Assembly (NCBI GenBank): GCA_024227975.1 | Contig: JAAETV010000391.1 | Coordinates: 1 to 35,894, forward strand | Source: Actinomycetes bacterium | GTDB lineage: Bacteria; Actinomycetota; Acidimicrobiia; Acidimicrobiales; SZUA-35 | Direction of reading: 5' to 3' | Length of the DNA: 35,894 bases | Shown here: positions 22,424 through 29,323 of the stretch, piece by piece | Numbering within the stretch: the first letter of the stretch is position 1 | Layout of the letters: every line of letters begins with the position of its first letter | Notes under the pieces: generated by a model | What the model was told of the DNA's origin: nothing | Databases searched by the model: none | Seen by the model: the letters and a program-made list of their open reading frames with translations, nothing else | Position numbers and translations under genes: made by a program

Positions 22424-22586
22424 ACCCGGCATCCACCTGTTCGTCCCCGACTACGCCCTGTTCACACGCGATTACACCTCCCATCAACCCGTTCAGGTTC
22501 GGATCTCACCCTTACCATCACCCGATCACCACTGAGATATACCCATAGCTGGGTATGAATTGGGCCAGCCCCTGGATGGATCGGGA
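22424..22586. repeat. Helically phased ACCC/GGG motifs around P2
   Basis: ACCC or close variants start at 22424, 22435, 22445, 22456, 22476, 22487, 22508, 22520 and 22541 on the left. GGG starts at 22551, 22562 and 22583 (TGG at 22573) on the right. Steps are again near 10.6 bp with gaps of whole turns. Motif orientation flips at the palindrome centre. Confidence 0.55.
22539..22556. promoter_or_regulatory. Palindrome P2 (ATACCC-N6-GGGTAT)
   Basis: ATACCCATAGCTGGGTAT, a perfect inverted repeat extendable to 7 bp arms (ATACCCA/TGGGTAT). With the 8 bases to its right it matches P3 read on the other strand at 23 of 26 positions, so P2 and P3 are diverged copies in inverted orientation 338 bp apart. 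Confidence 0.75.
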
Positions 22587-22846
22587 CCGGCCTACTACCT
22601 CGGCACCAATGGCAGACCTCGGACTCGGCGCTGTAGGCGGCAGGCAACCCCATTTCCGACGGCCACAGGCCCGCAGAAGCCTCTCGAGACGCCATCGGCC
22701 CCCCGAACCGGCAATCGGCCTCCTCAACGCCTCCACAGCTCTCCTCGCAGGCCTGCTCGACGACATGCCTAATCCTCGTCCCAGGACCCCCCCACCAACC
22801 AACGACACAACAAGCTCGCATCAGCCTTCGGGCCAGCAAGTCTCGG

Positions 22847-23051
22847 CCCAGCCAGATCCCACCACTCCCCCATTTCATACCCTTCTATGGGTATAATCAG
22901 GGGCCTTTCAGAGGACACATTGGGTGTCTTCGGGTCTATTCCGCGATAATCGTGGCTAGATCGGGTACGTACCGGGGGCACAGGAAGCCCTGGCCGGCCA
23001 GAGGTATGCGCCACAATCGAATCGAGGGTCTTCAGCCGCTCTGAGCTGGGT
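22847..23051. repeat. Helically phased CCC/GGGT motifs around P3
   Basis: C-tracts start at 22847, 22858, 22868 and 22879 on the left. On the right, GGG-tracts start at 22889, 22900, 22922, 22932, 22963, 22974, 23026 and 23048, with GG remnants at 22911, 22953, 22983 and 23003. A 10.55 bp period from 22889 predicts 23026 for the 13th turn, exactly where GGGT lies. Confidence 0.55.
22877..22894. promoter_or_regulatory. Palindrome P3 (ATACCC-N6-GGGTAT)
   Basis: ATACCCTTCTATGGGTAT, perfect 6 bp arms with a 6 bp spacer, same geometry as P2. Read on the minus strand it begins ATACCCATAG like P2, and its extension GGGTATGAAATGGG matches the P2 extension with one change. Confidence 0.75.
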
Positions 23052-23267
23052 CCCAGCCCACCGCCGACATGCCTCATAGCCCACGCGGCCCACCTGGCCG
23101 CTACCACCCTCTCGTTCGACGTGCCACCCCGCCCACCCCGGCCCAGCTGACCGCGACCAGACAGTCGCCATCATCAGTCTCCACCATCAGAGCACGCTCC
23201 CCAGCTAGCGGTCAGACCAAGATCTAGAAATCCCTCGACCTACTGAGCACTGACTCAGCCTCGGCTG

Positions 23268-23283
23268 TGTTTCACGTGAAACA
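23268..23283. promoter_or_regulatory. parS: parS centromere site
   Basis: TGTTTCACGTGAAACA is a perfect 16 bp match to the universal chromosomal parS palindrome bound by ParB, which loads there, spreads as a CTP-dependent clamp and recruits SMC. It lies 165 bp downstream of the parB stop. I see no second copy in the window. Confidence 0.97.
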
Positions 23284-23324
23284 TCGACGCACACCACAGA
23301 GGGTCACCATGCCCCCACCCAGTG

Positions 23325-23357
23325 TTAGCCACAGCGTTATCCACACCCTGTGGGATT
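23325..23357. promoter_or_regulatory. DnaA box cluster beside parS
   Basis: TTAGCCACA (23325-23333, one mismatch), TTATCCACA (23337-23345, perfect) and TGTGGGATT (23349-23357, reverse, one to two mismatches) lie within 33 bp, 42 bp from parS. The spacing of 12 bp between adjacent boxes is regular. The motif CCCTGTGGGATT recurs just upstream of dnaA (29286-29296). Confidence 0.65.
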
Positions 23358-23447
23358 ACCCACTCTGGGCCGCTGACCTGGGGGTTCGCCGTCTGCAATC
23401 CCCAAGGATCACGTATCTGCCACGCCCTCCTTCGCCACTCCGCTGTA

Positions 23448-24338
23448 TCAGCCCTGATCAAGCTCTCGATAGATTCGGTCCAGGTCGTCAAGATCTGCGA
23501 ACTCCACAATTAGGCGCCCCCGCCCCCGCCCCCGGCCCATCGACACCGTCACCCTGGTATCCAGCCGCTCTCCGAGCAAGCGCTCGATCTCGAGCATCGA
23601 CGCCGAGCGAGAACGAGCGGGTTCGGGTGACGGATCCCGCCCGGGCTGTCTGCCTGCTCGGCTAGCAGCCCGAACCAGATCCTCGACCTCCCGGACGCTC
23701 AACTCGTTCTCTACCACCCGCTCGGCCAGCTCGATCTGGGTCGCCGGATCGGGGAAGGCGAGAAGTGCTCGGGCGTGGCCCGCCGACAACACACCGCTCG
23801 TGATGAGCCGCTGGACAGCGGCTGGTAGCTGTAGCAAGCGCAGGATATTGGCCACGGCCGACCGGCTCTTGCCCACCCGGCGGGCCACCTCCTCCTGGGT
23901 CATAGCGAACTCATCGATCAGCTGCCGATAGGCCGCAGCCTCCTCAACGCCGTTCAGATCGCTCCGGTGAAGGTTCTCGACCACCGCTTGTTCCAGGGAC
24001 GCCCTATCGTCGACCTGACGTATGACGGCCGGTACATCTGTCAGCCCAGCCCGTCGGGCTGCCCTCCAACGTCGCTCGCCGGCAATCAGCTCATACCGGG
24101 ACTCGTCGACACGGCGAATCAATAGGGGCTGTAACACCCCAACCTCGGCGATCGATGCCGACAGTGAGGCCAGCTCGTCGTCGTCGAAGCGCACCCTGGG
24201 CTGAAGCCGGTTGGCCTCGATCGAATCGATTGGTACCTCTTCGAATGTGAGCCTTCCTCGCTCACTAGTAGGTCTACGGTCGATCCCGTCGACCTCGCGA
24301 CCAGTCAAGCCGAGTAGATCATCCAATCGATCGCCCAT
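23448..24338 (-). CDS. parB: Chromosome partitioning protein ParB
   Basis: A 296-residue parS-binding CTPase clamp. The N-terminal CTP-binding domain shows VPIDSIEANRLQPRVRFDDDEL, GVLQPLLIRR, GERRWRAARRAG and the ENLHRSDLNGVEEA motif (about 119-132). The central HTH (MTQEEVARRVGKSRSAVANILRLLQLP) reads parS. A basic linker and the C-terminal dimerisation domain (SASMLEIERLLGERLDTRVTV ... LDRIYRELDQ) complete it. Start ATG 24338, 11 bp after the parA stop. Confidence 0.98.
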   Translation of the reverse strand: MGDRLDDLLGLTGREVDGIDRRPTSERGRLTFEEVPIDSIEANRLQPRVRFDDDELASLSASIAEVGVLQPLLIRRVDESRYELIAGERRWRAARRAGLTDVPAVIRQVDDRASLEQAVVENLHRSDLNGVEEAAAYRQLIDEFAMTQEEVARRVGKSRSAVANILRLLQLPAAVQRLITSGVLSAGHARALLAFPDPATQIELAERVVENELSVREVEDLVRAASRAGRQPGRDPSPEPARSRSASMLEIERLLGERLDTRVTVSMGRGRGRGRLIVEFADLDDLDRIYRELDQG

Positions 24339-24349
24339 TGCCGACTACC

Positions 24350-25174
24350 TCAGCGGTGAGCCGGCGCCTCGCCGGCCACCTCGCGAGCCAGGTCCCGATA
24401 CGACAACGCGCCACGGGACGCAGTGTCGAACACAGTGATTGGCTGACCGAAACTCGGTGCCTCGGACAATCGAACGGTCCTTGGGATCACCGTCTGGCAG
24501 ACCAGATCACCGAAATGCTCCCTGACCTCGGTCGCCACCTGGCTGGCCAGGTTCGTCCTGGCGTCGAACATCACCAACACGATGTGAGACAGGCGGAGCT
24601 CAGCGTTCAGGTTCCGCTGGACCAGATCAACGTTCCTCAACAGCTGGCCGAGGCCCTCCAAGGCGTAGTACTCGCACTGGATCGGAACCAGTACCTCTGA
24701 GGCGGCGGCGAAGGCGTTCACGGTCAACAGCCCGAGCGACGGGGGACAGTCGATCAAAATGATGTCGAAGTCGTCCCTGATCTTGGCCACCGCATTCTTC
24801 AGTCGCATCTCACGACTGAAGGCTGGAACCAGTTCGATCTCGGCTCCAGCCAGATCGAGGTTGGCCGGCGCCAAAAACAAGTTTCGTACTGCAGCCGCCT
24901 CGATGGCATCGTCCATTGGCACGTCGTGCAACAGCACGTCGTACATCGAAGAGTCGAGGGTTCGGGGGTTGATCCCAAGCCCGGTACTGGCGTTTCCTTG
25001 GGGGTCGAGATCAATGATGAGCACCCGATGGCCCAGTTCTGCTGCGGCTGCACCGAGATTCACCGCGGTCGTCGTCTTTCCGACGCCACCCTTCTGGTTG
25101 GCAACGGCAATCAGGCGGGCACTACCCGAGCTCATCGAACTCGACGCTTCCTCGGTCGATTCAAACGTCGTCAA
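24350..25174 (-). CDS. parA: Chromosome partitioning ATPase ParA (Soj)
   Basis: The ParA ATPase that, with ParB-parS, segregates newly replicated origins. Walker A is KGGVGKTTTAVNLG; next come LIIDLDPQGNASTGLG, IILIDCPPSLGLLTVNA, and the ParA-typical IQCEYYALEGLGQLL and SEAPSFGQPI. The frame opens at 25216, but a TTG at 25174-25172 has AGGAGG seven nt upstream, so I choose it (274 residues, LTTFESTEEASSSM). A Met at 25135 is a further alternative. It sits between rsmG and parB on the same strand. Confidence 0.97.
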   Translation of the reverse strand: MTTFESTEEASSSMSSGSARLIAVANQKGGVGKTTTAVNLGAAAAELGHRVLIIDLDPQGNASTGLGINPRTLDSSMYDVLLHDVPMDDAIEAAAVRNLFLAPANLDLAGAEIELVPAFSREMRLKNAVAKIRDDFDIILIDCPPSLGLLTVNAFAAASEVLVPIQCEYYALEGLGQLLRNVDLVQRNLNAELRLSHIVLVMFDARTNLASQVATEVREHFGDLVCQTVIPRTVRLSEAPSFGQPITVFDTASRGALSYRDLAREVAGEAPAHR

Positions 25175-25311
25175 CCTGGATCCTCCTAGCAGCCGCCAAC
25201 TTGACCGCCGAACCACCCAACGGCCACCTCGGCTATGTCACCTGGTGTGCCTCTGCCCGTCCAACCTACCCCGTCTGCAATCCCAGTCCTGCCCACCCCG
25301 TTCAGCCGGGG

Positions 25312-25956
25312 TCACAGATCGAACACCGGATCGCGCTTCCGATCCTTGGATGGACGGGGAAATTGGCGGCCTGGAGCCTCGATCAGCTCGAACACGGCCA
25401 CCCCTGGAGGGCCTTCCACCTTCACCACACCGAGCTTGCCCAACCCGTCTCGCGGCCAGGGCCGTGGTGTCGGCGGCTCGCTGACCACACAACGGCCACC
25501 AGCCCGGAGTAGGGGAGTGGCACACTCCAGCGTCGTTGCCGGCGGCCCGAATCCTCGGGCCACGACCACATCGAAGCGCCCCCGATGATCCTCATTGTGT
25601 CCGAAGGTCTCAGCTCGTCCCGTCCATACCTCGCCTCGATCAGCCAAGCCCAACTCGATCAAGGCCCACAAGCAGAACGATGTCCGACGCTGCGAGGCAT
25701 CGACCAGCACCATTGACAGATCTGGCAGGGTGCTCAGCAACGGCAACGAGGGGACTCCACCCCCAGCCCCAAGGTCTACCCCCCTGATCAATGTGCCGCC
25801 GGCCCCCTTGATCGGAGCCAGCAGATCCTCGATCGGGCCTCGATAGCCAGCGGCGTGAACCAGGTGCTCTTCAACCGGGCCGGGGCCCAGAAAGCCCAGC
25901 CGGCGCGATCGCTCCAGGACCGCGGCCAGCTCGGGCCTCTCACTACTAATCGACAA
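25312..25956 (-). CDS. rsmG: 16S rRNA (guanine-N7) methyltransferase RsmG
   Basis: A 214-residue GidB/RsmG-type methyltransferase that modifies G527 of 16S rRNA, a modification linked to streptomycin sensitivity. The SAM motif VDLGAGGGVPSLPLL lies at about 60-74; LVDASQRRTSFC and FDVVVARGFGPPA are the following motifs. The ATG (25956) overlaps the jag stop by 11 bp, as in the conserved jag-rsmG-parA order. The C-terminus is a little divergent (PRPSKDRKRDPVFDL). Confidence 0.95.
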   Translation of the reverse strand: MSISSERPELAAVLERSRRLGFLGPGPVEEHLVHAAGYRGPIEDLLAPIKGAGGTLIRGVDLGAGGGVPSLPLLSTLPDLSMVLVDASQRRTSFCLWALIELGLADRGEVWTGRAETFGHNEDHRGRFDVVVARGFGPPATTLECATPLLRAGGRCVVSEPPTPRPWPRDGLGKLGVVKVEGPPGVAVFELIEAPGRQFPRPSKDRKRDPVFDL

Positions 25957-27034
25957 CTGACTCCGACTCGACAGCTACTTCGGTCGCTGCGTCTTCAGCC
26001 TCGACCTCATCAGCCTCGACCTCATCAGCTTCGACCTCATCAGCTTCGACCTCATCCTCGGCCTCGTCGCCAGAGACCTCGATCGGGACGACCACGACCC
26101 GGCGCCGGGGCTCTGTCCCAGCTGAACGGGTCTCGACACCATCGACCTCGTTCAAGGCATCGTGGACGATCTTGCGGTCGGCTGAGCTCATCGGCTCGAG
26201 CGAACGCTCCTTGCCGTCGGCCTTCGCCCCTTCAGCCGCCTCGACGGCGAAAGCCTGGAGTGCTTCGGTTCGCATCTGGCGGTAGCCGCCGACATCGACC
26301 TTGATACGAATACTGCTAGGAGCGCTTCGTTGAGCGGTGACTCGAGTCAATTCCTGGATGGCGTCCAGGGTGCGTCCACGAGGGCCGATGAGGAGACCAT
26401 GACGGCCCTCTACCTGGCCGATCAGACCATCGTCATCATCCGATACGACCTGAACGCCCCCGTCCAGGCCGAACGCATCGGTCAGACCAGAGAGAAACGA
26501 TTCGATTGTTGCCGAAACTTCTTCCACGGGTGCCTCCTTGGGCGGTGTGCTCTCTCGTTGCTTCTTGGGCTGACCACCCTGGCGGGAGCCACTGTTTGCG
26601 CTCTCCGCCTTCTGGCCGTTGCCCGGTCCTCCGCCGCGATTGTTCTTGTCTCTCGAGCCGCTATCGCCAGGGCTCCTGTCGCGTCCCTTGTCGGATCGAC
26701 CCTTGCCTTGCGAGCGATTCTTGCCATCATTCTTGTTGTTGGAGCTCTTGGCTCCCGAGCTCCGAGTCCCCGAGTCCCGGTTGGACTTGCCTGATCGCTC
26801 CGAGCCACCCTCGTTGCGGCGGCGCCGGTTGCGACCCCGCTCTACCTTCGGTCTAGTGGTGCGGGGCTTCACCCGGGCCTTTACCCGAGCATTGCCCCTG
26901 GTTCGCCCGAAAAGCCCTTGTTTGGGCTCCTCGAGCACTTCTATCTCTGCCTCTGCCTCATCGACGCCAAGATTGTCGAGAGCAAGATCAATCGCTTCTG
27001 GCAGCGACTTTGCTGTGACGTTCACCCATTCCAC
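25946..27034 (-). CDS. jag: RNA-binding protein Jag/KhpB (Jag_N, KH, R3H)
   Basis: A 362-residue protein with three parts: Jag_N (1-50, MEWVNVTAKSLPEAIDLALDNLGVDEAEAEIEVLEEPKQGLFG); a KH domain around 195-260 with LLIGPRGRTLDAIQELTRV; and R3H (about 270-310, RSLEPMSSADRKIVHDALNE). In other bacteria it binds RNA and links to cell elongation and division. Unusual here are a 120-residue basic Arg/Gly/Asn/Ser-rich insert between Jag_N and KH, and an acidic tail made of four EADEV repeats from a 15 bp tandem repeat (about 25998-26056). It lies between rsmG and yidC. Confidence 0.95.
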   Translation of the reverse strand: MEWVNVTAKSLPEAIDLALDNLGVDEAEAEIEVLEEPKQGLFGRTRGNARVKARVKPRTTRPKVERGRNRRRRNEGGSERSGKSNRDSGTRSSGAKSSNNKNDGKNRSQGKGRSDKGRDRSPGDSGSRDKNNRGGGPGNGQKAESANSGSRQGGQPKKQRESTPPKEAPVEEVSATIESFLSGLTDAFGLDGGVQVVSDDDDGLIGQVEGRHGLLIGPRGRTLDAIQELTRVTAQRSAPSSIRIKVDVGGYRQMRTEALQAFAVEAAEGAKADGKERSLEPMSSADRKIVHDALNEVDGVETRSAGTEPRRRVVVVPIEVSGDEAEDEVEADEVEADEVEADEVEAEDAATEVAVESESVVD

Positions 27035-27040
27035 GCTCTG

Positions 27041-28258
27041 TTACCTCTTCCGCTTCTTCTTCGAACTGGTCGGTTTGGTGCCCTTCGGTGTTACCCGGCT
27101 GGTCTGTTCCTTCCGGGTCCGGTTGGCAGCCTGGACCCGCGCCTTCTCCTGGCGACGCTTGGCCCACGCCTCTTCCCGATTCCCTGGCCCTGCGGCGGCA
27201 TTGCCGTTGGTGTCTTCGTCTCCCGGGTCCTCCGAGTTGTCTGACTCGTCTGACGAATTGGAGGATCGATCACCGTTCGGCGAGCTCTTCGGCTTCTGGA
27301 ACTTCGACTTACCGTCCTTCGGGGTCGAGCCCTTGCCCCCACCGCTGGCCCCACTCCCGCCCGACTTGGGGCCCTTGGCCCCACCGTCCGGCTTCGTTCC
27401 CTTCTCCGATGCCCCATCGTCGCCCCCGGAACCGCTGGCCGCTTCAACTTCCCGGTCGTGGTAAAAGGCCCGGGTGATGTAGGCCTGCTGGCCAATCCGG
27501 AACACGTTCGACGTGGCCCAGTACAGAACTAGGCCGGCAGGGAAGACGAAGCTCCAGATACCCGAGAGGAGGGGCAGGAACTTCATGATCATTTCCTGCT
27601 GGGGATTGATGCCAGCGGCCGCACTCCCGGAGCGGCGGGACGACACCTGTCGCTGTTGATAGAAGCTGGTGCCAACAACGAACAGGATCAGGATCACGTA
27701 CGGGATGGCCCGCACGATGTCGCTCTGCAAGACGTCAAGGGCCTCAGCGGCCAGATCGAAGGGGCCGAAAGCCATCTCCGTGTCCTGGCTGAGGTCGACG
27801 TAGAACTCGGAATCCTTGGACAGGTACCGGGGATCGAAGTTCTGACCCGGGATCATCTGGCCACCGGCCTCCACTCGGGCGTGGTCGGCGATGGTGAAGA
27901 ACGGGGTCTCCGATACTCGACGCGATAGTCCTCGAAGCACATTGAACAGGACCAGGAATACTGGCAGCTGGGCCAACATCGGCAGACAGCCACCGACAGG
28001 GTTGATTCCCTGCTCTTGATACAAGGCCATCAGCTCGGTATTGAGGGTCTGCTTGTCGTCCTTGTGCTTCTTTTGCAGCTCCTTCAGCCGGGGCTGCACC
28101 TCTTGCATCTTGATCGTCGAGCGGGTGGCCTTGAGGGTGAGGGGCATCAGCAGCACCATCACCGCTGCGGTCAACAAGATGATGGCGAGTCCGTAGGACC
28201 CGCCGACCACTGGCAACGAATAGAAGAACGCCAGCACCCTGGCGATTGGATCGAACAT
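27041..28258 (-). CDS. yidC: Membrane protein insertase YidC
   Basis: A 405-residue insertase of the Oxa1/YidC/Alb3 family that folds proteins into the inner membrane. The core spans residues 1-270: a first helix (GSYGLAIILLTAAVMVLLMPLTLKATRSTIKMQEVQPRLKELQKK), the cytoplasmic loop, QEQGINPVGGCLPMLAQLPVFLVLFNVLRG, IPYVILILFVVGTSFYQQRQV and FSGIWSFVFPAGLVLYWATSN-like segments near 235-265. Like other Gram-positive forms it lacks the large periplasmic domain. The C-terminal about 130 residues are a basic, Gly/Ser/Lys-rich tail ending SSKKKRKR, suited to ribosome contact. It starts 3 bp after the yidD stop. Confidence 0.97.
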   Translation of the reverse strand: MFDPIARVLAFFYSLPVVGGSYGLAIILLTAAVMVLLMPLTLKATRSTIKMQEVQPRLKELQKKHKDDKQTLNTELMALYQEQGINPVGGCLPMLAQLPVFLVLFNVLRGLSRRVSETPFFTIADHARVEAGGQMIPGQNFDPRYLSKDSEFYVDLSQDTEMAFGPFDLAAEALDVLQSDIVRAIPYVILILFVVGTSFYQQRQVSSRRSGSAAAGINPQQEMIMKFLPLLSGIWSFVFPAGLVLYWATSNVFRIGQQAYITRAFYHDREVEAASGSGGDDGASEKGTKPDGGAKGPKSGGSGASGGGKGSTPKDGKSKFQKPKSSPNGDRSSNSSDESDNSEDPGDEDTNGNAAAGPGNREEAWAKRRQEKARVQAANRTRKEQTSRVTPKGTKPTSSKKKRKR

Positions 28259-28261
28259 TGG

Positions 28262-28480
28262 CTACTTCTTCTCCGGAACCGGGTCGAATCCGAACGACCC
28301 GAAGGGGTGGCATCGACTGATCCGACGTACGGCGAGCCAAGATCCCCTGGCTGCGCCGTGGCGCTCGATGGCCTCAACGGCGTAGCCGGAGCACGTCGGT
28401 ATGTATCGGCATCGTGGCGTCCGCACCAAAGCTGTCGCTCGATAGAGCCCGATCAGCTTCAGTAGGACGCTCTTCATCAT
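28262..28480 (-). CDS. yidD: Membrane protein insertion efficiency factor YidD
   Basis: A 72-residue YidD from ATG 28480, which overlaps the rnpA stop (ATGA). Diagnostic blocks are [29 protein letters not shown] with the conserved Cys pair, and [16 protein letters not shown] longer frame reaches 28531 but would run 55 bp into rnpA. It assists YidC-dependent insertion in model bacteria and lies in the conserved rpmH-rnpA-yidD-yidC cluster. Confidence 0.96.
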   Translation of the reverse strand: MMKSVLLKLIGLYRATALVRTPRCRYIPTCSGYAVEAIERHGAARGSWLAVRRISRCHPFGSFGFDPVPEKK

Positions 28481-28848
28481 ATTGAGGTGTCCAGTCCACG
28501 ATCGAGACGGGACTCGAGCTGATCGAGACAACTGATAATCGAGGTCACGATCGAATCGAATGGATCGCGAAGGAGCCGCCGAGAGCCCGACAACAAGAAG
28601 GCGCCGGCCGGCGTTGCTCCACGGTCAGCGGACCGAGCGGACCAAGCCGTACCGAAGGCTGCCCGCAGCCGCCGTCGGCCACGGTTGCGGTCGACGGCGT
28701 TTCCGAAGCGACGACCGAGGGCCAGAGCCAGCTGGGGATGGGTAGTCGGCACGGCAACGAAGGTCATGCTGACCGAACCACTGCGGGTCCTCTGCCCATG
28801 AGTCTGGAACTCGGCAAAGACCTTCCGGCTGCGAATGCGCCAGATCAC
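28477..28848 (-). CDS. rnpA: Ribonuclease P protein component
   Basis: A 123-residue protein subunit that helps RNase P RNA bind precursor tRNA. The family signature is present: [21 protein letters not shown] (about 45-65, the RNR motif), preceded by [19 protein letters not shown]. The GTG start (28848) overlaps the rpmH stop (GTGA), so translation is coupled. The N-terminus [23 protein letters not shown] corresponds to the usual RLRxSxDFxxVxxxGxR. Confidence 0.94.
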   Translation of the reverse strand: MIWRIRSRKVFAEFQTHGQRTRSGSVSMTFVAVPTTHPQLALALGRRFGNAVDRNRGRRRLRAAFGTAWSARSADRGATPAGAFLLSGSRRLLRDPFDSIVTSIISCLDQLESRLDRGLDTSI

Positions 28849-28979
28849 GCACTCAGGCGGTGACGGCCCCTGGCCCGACGGGCCCGGAGAACTGCTCGGC
28901 CCCCTCGGGTGGACGTCCTGGCCCGAAATCCGTGCTTGCGAGCCCTCTTACGGTTGTTGGGTTGGAAAGTGCGCTTCAC
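28845..28979 (-). CDS. rpmH: 50S ribosomal protein L34
   Basis: A 44-residue L34 from GTG 28979-28977: [20 protein letters not shown] then [20 protein letters not shown] and RLSA. This matches the family in length and sequence. It is the first gene of the rpmH-rnpA-yidD-yidC-jag-rsmG-parA-parB string and is divergent from dnaA, the classic arrangement at a bacterial origin. Confidence 0.97.
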   Translation of the reverse strand: MKRTFQPNNRKRARKHGFRARTSTRGGRAVLRARRARGRHRLSA

Positions 28980-29323
28980 GAAAGAACTCCCTGAACGGGT
29001 GGCGTCAACAAATCAGACTCGAGGGTGAACACCCGGGCCCGACCAGATCCTGGCTGACCAGTGGCGAGCGGGGGGTGGACTGTGCCAGAAGCAATCCCGG
29101 CATTGAACAGCTCGAACGGTGAAGGGTACCGTCAGCAGCGTCCACAACCACCTTTTCCACAGCTCAGGGTGGGCGGCGGCCCCAGGGACTGCTACCGTCA
29201 TTCTCCCCCAGGGCAGTGTGGCTTCCGGCATACACACAACTTCGTACCGATCGTGGCGACAATCCCTATCGAAGTTGTGGAGAACCCTGTGGGATTTGGG
29301 GAGAAACCGCTGGTGGAGGCATC
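28980..29323. other. rpmH-dnaA intergenic region, candidate origin
   Basis: This 344 bp region is gene-free and should hold the divergent promoters. It has degenerate DnaA boxes: GCGTCCACA 29138-29146, TTTTCCACA 29153-29161, reverse TGTGGAGAA 29276-29284 and TGTGGGATT 29288-29296. The last two lie just before dnaA, suggesting autoregulation. No AT-rich unwinding element is obvious, so it is only a candidate for oriC. Confidence 0.5.

Larger units (their letters stand above)
22114..23447. other. 1.3 kb gene-free region: putative composite centromere/origin-organising region
   Basis: No credible gene lies between the extra ParA-like gene and parB. Small frames across it have no recognisable protein and begin or end at the palindromes. 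It contains three ATACCC-N6-GGGTAT-type palindromes, helically phased GGGT/ACCC motifs around them, one perfect parS and a DnaA box cluster. These parts are listed separately. I infer a region bound by ParB, DnaA and probably the RHH protein. Confidence 0.6.

Noticed and set aside
22539..22894. A 356 bp miniature transposon with 26 bp terminal inverted repeats
   Set aside because: The P2/P3 ends fit this, but each end is itself a palindrome, a third copy (P1) lies outside, phased motifs continue beyond both ends, and no target duplication is visible. A protein-binding array explains more.
22462..22896. Two small opposing frames (138 aa on minus, 113 aa on plus) in the gene-free region
   Set aside because: Neither resembles a protein; both are Pro/Arg/Gly-rich by composition, overlap each other and begin or end in palindromes P2/P3.
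24759..25484. 241-residue plus-strand frame
   Set aside because: Antisense shadow of parA and rsmG with no recognisable domain.
26619..27464. 281-residue plus-strand frame
   Set aside because: Antisense to jag and the yidC tail; its composition just mirrors their low-complexity regions.
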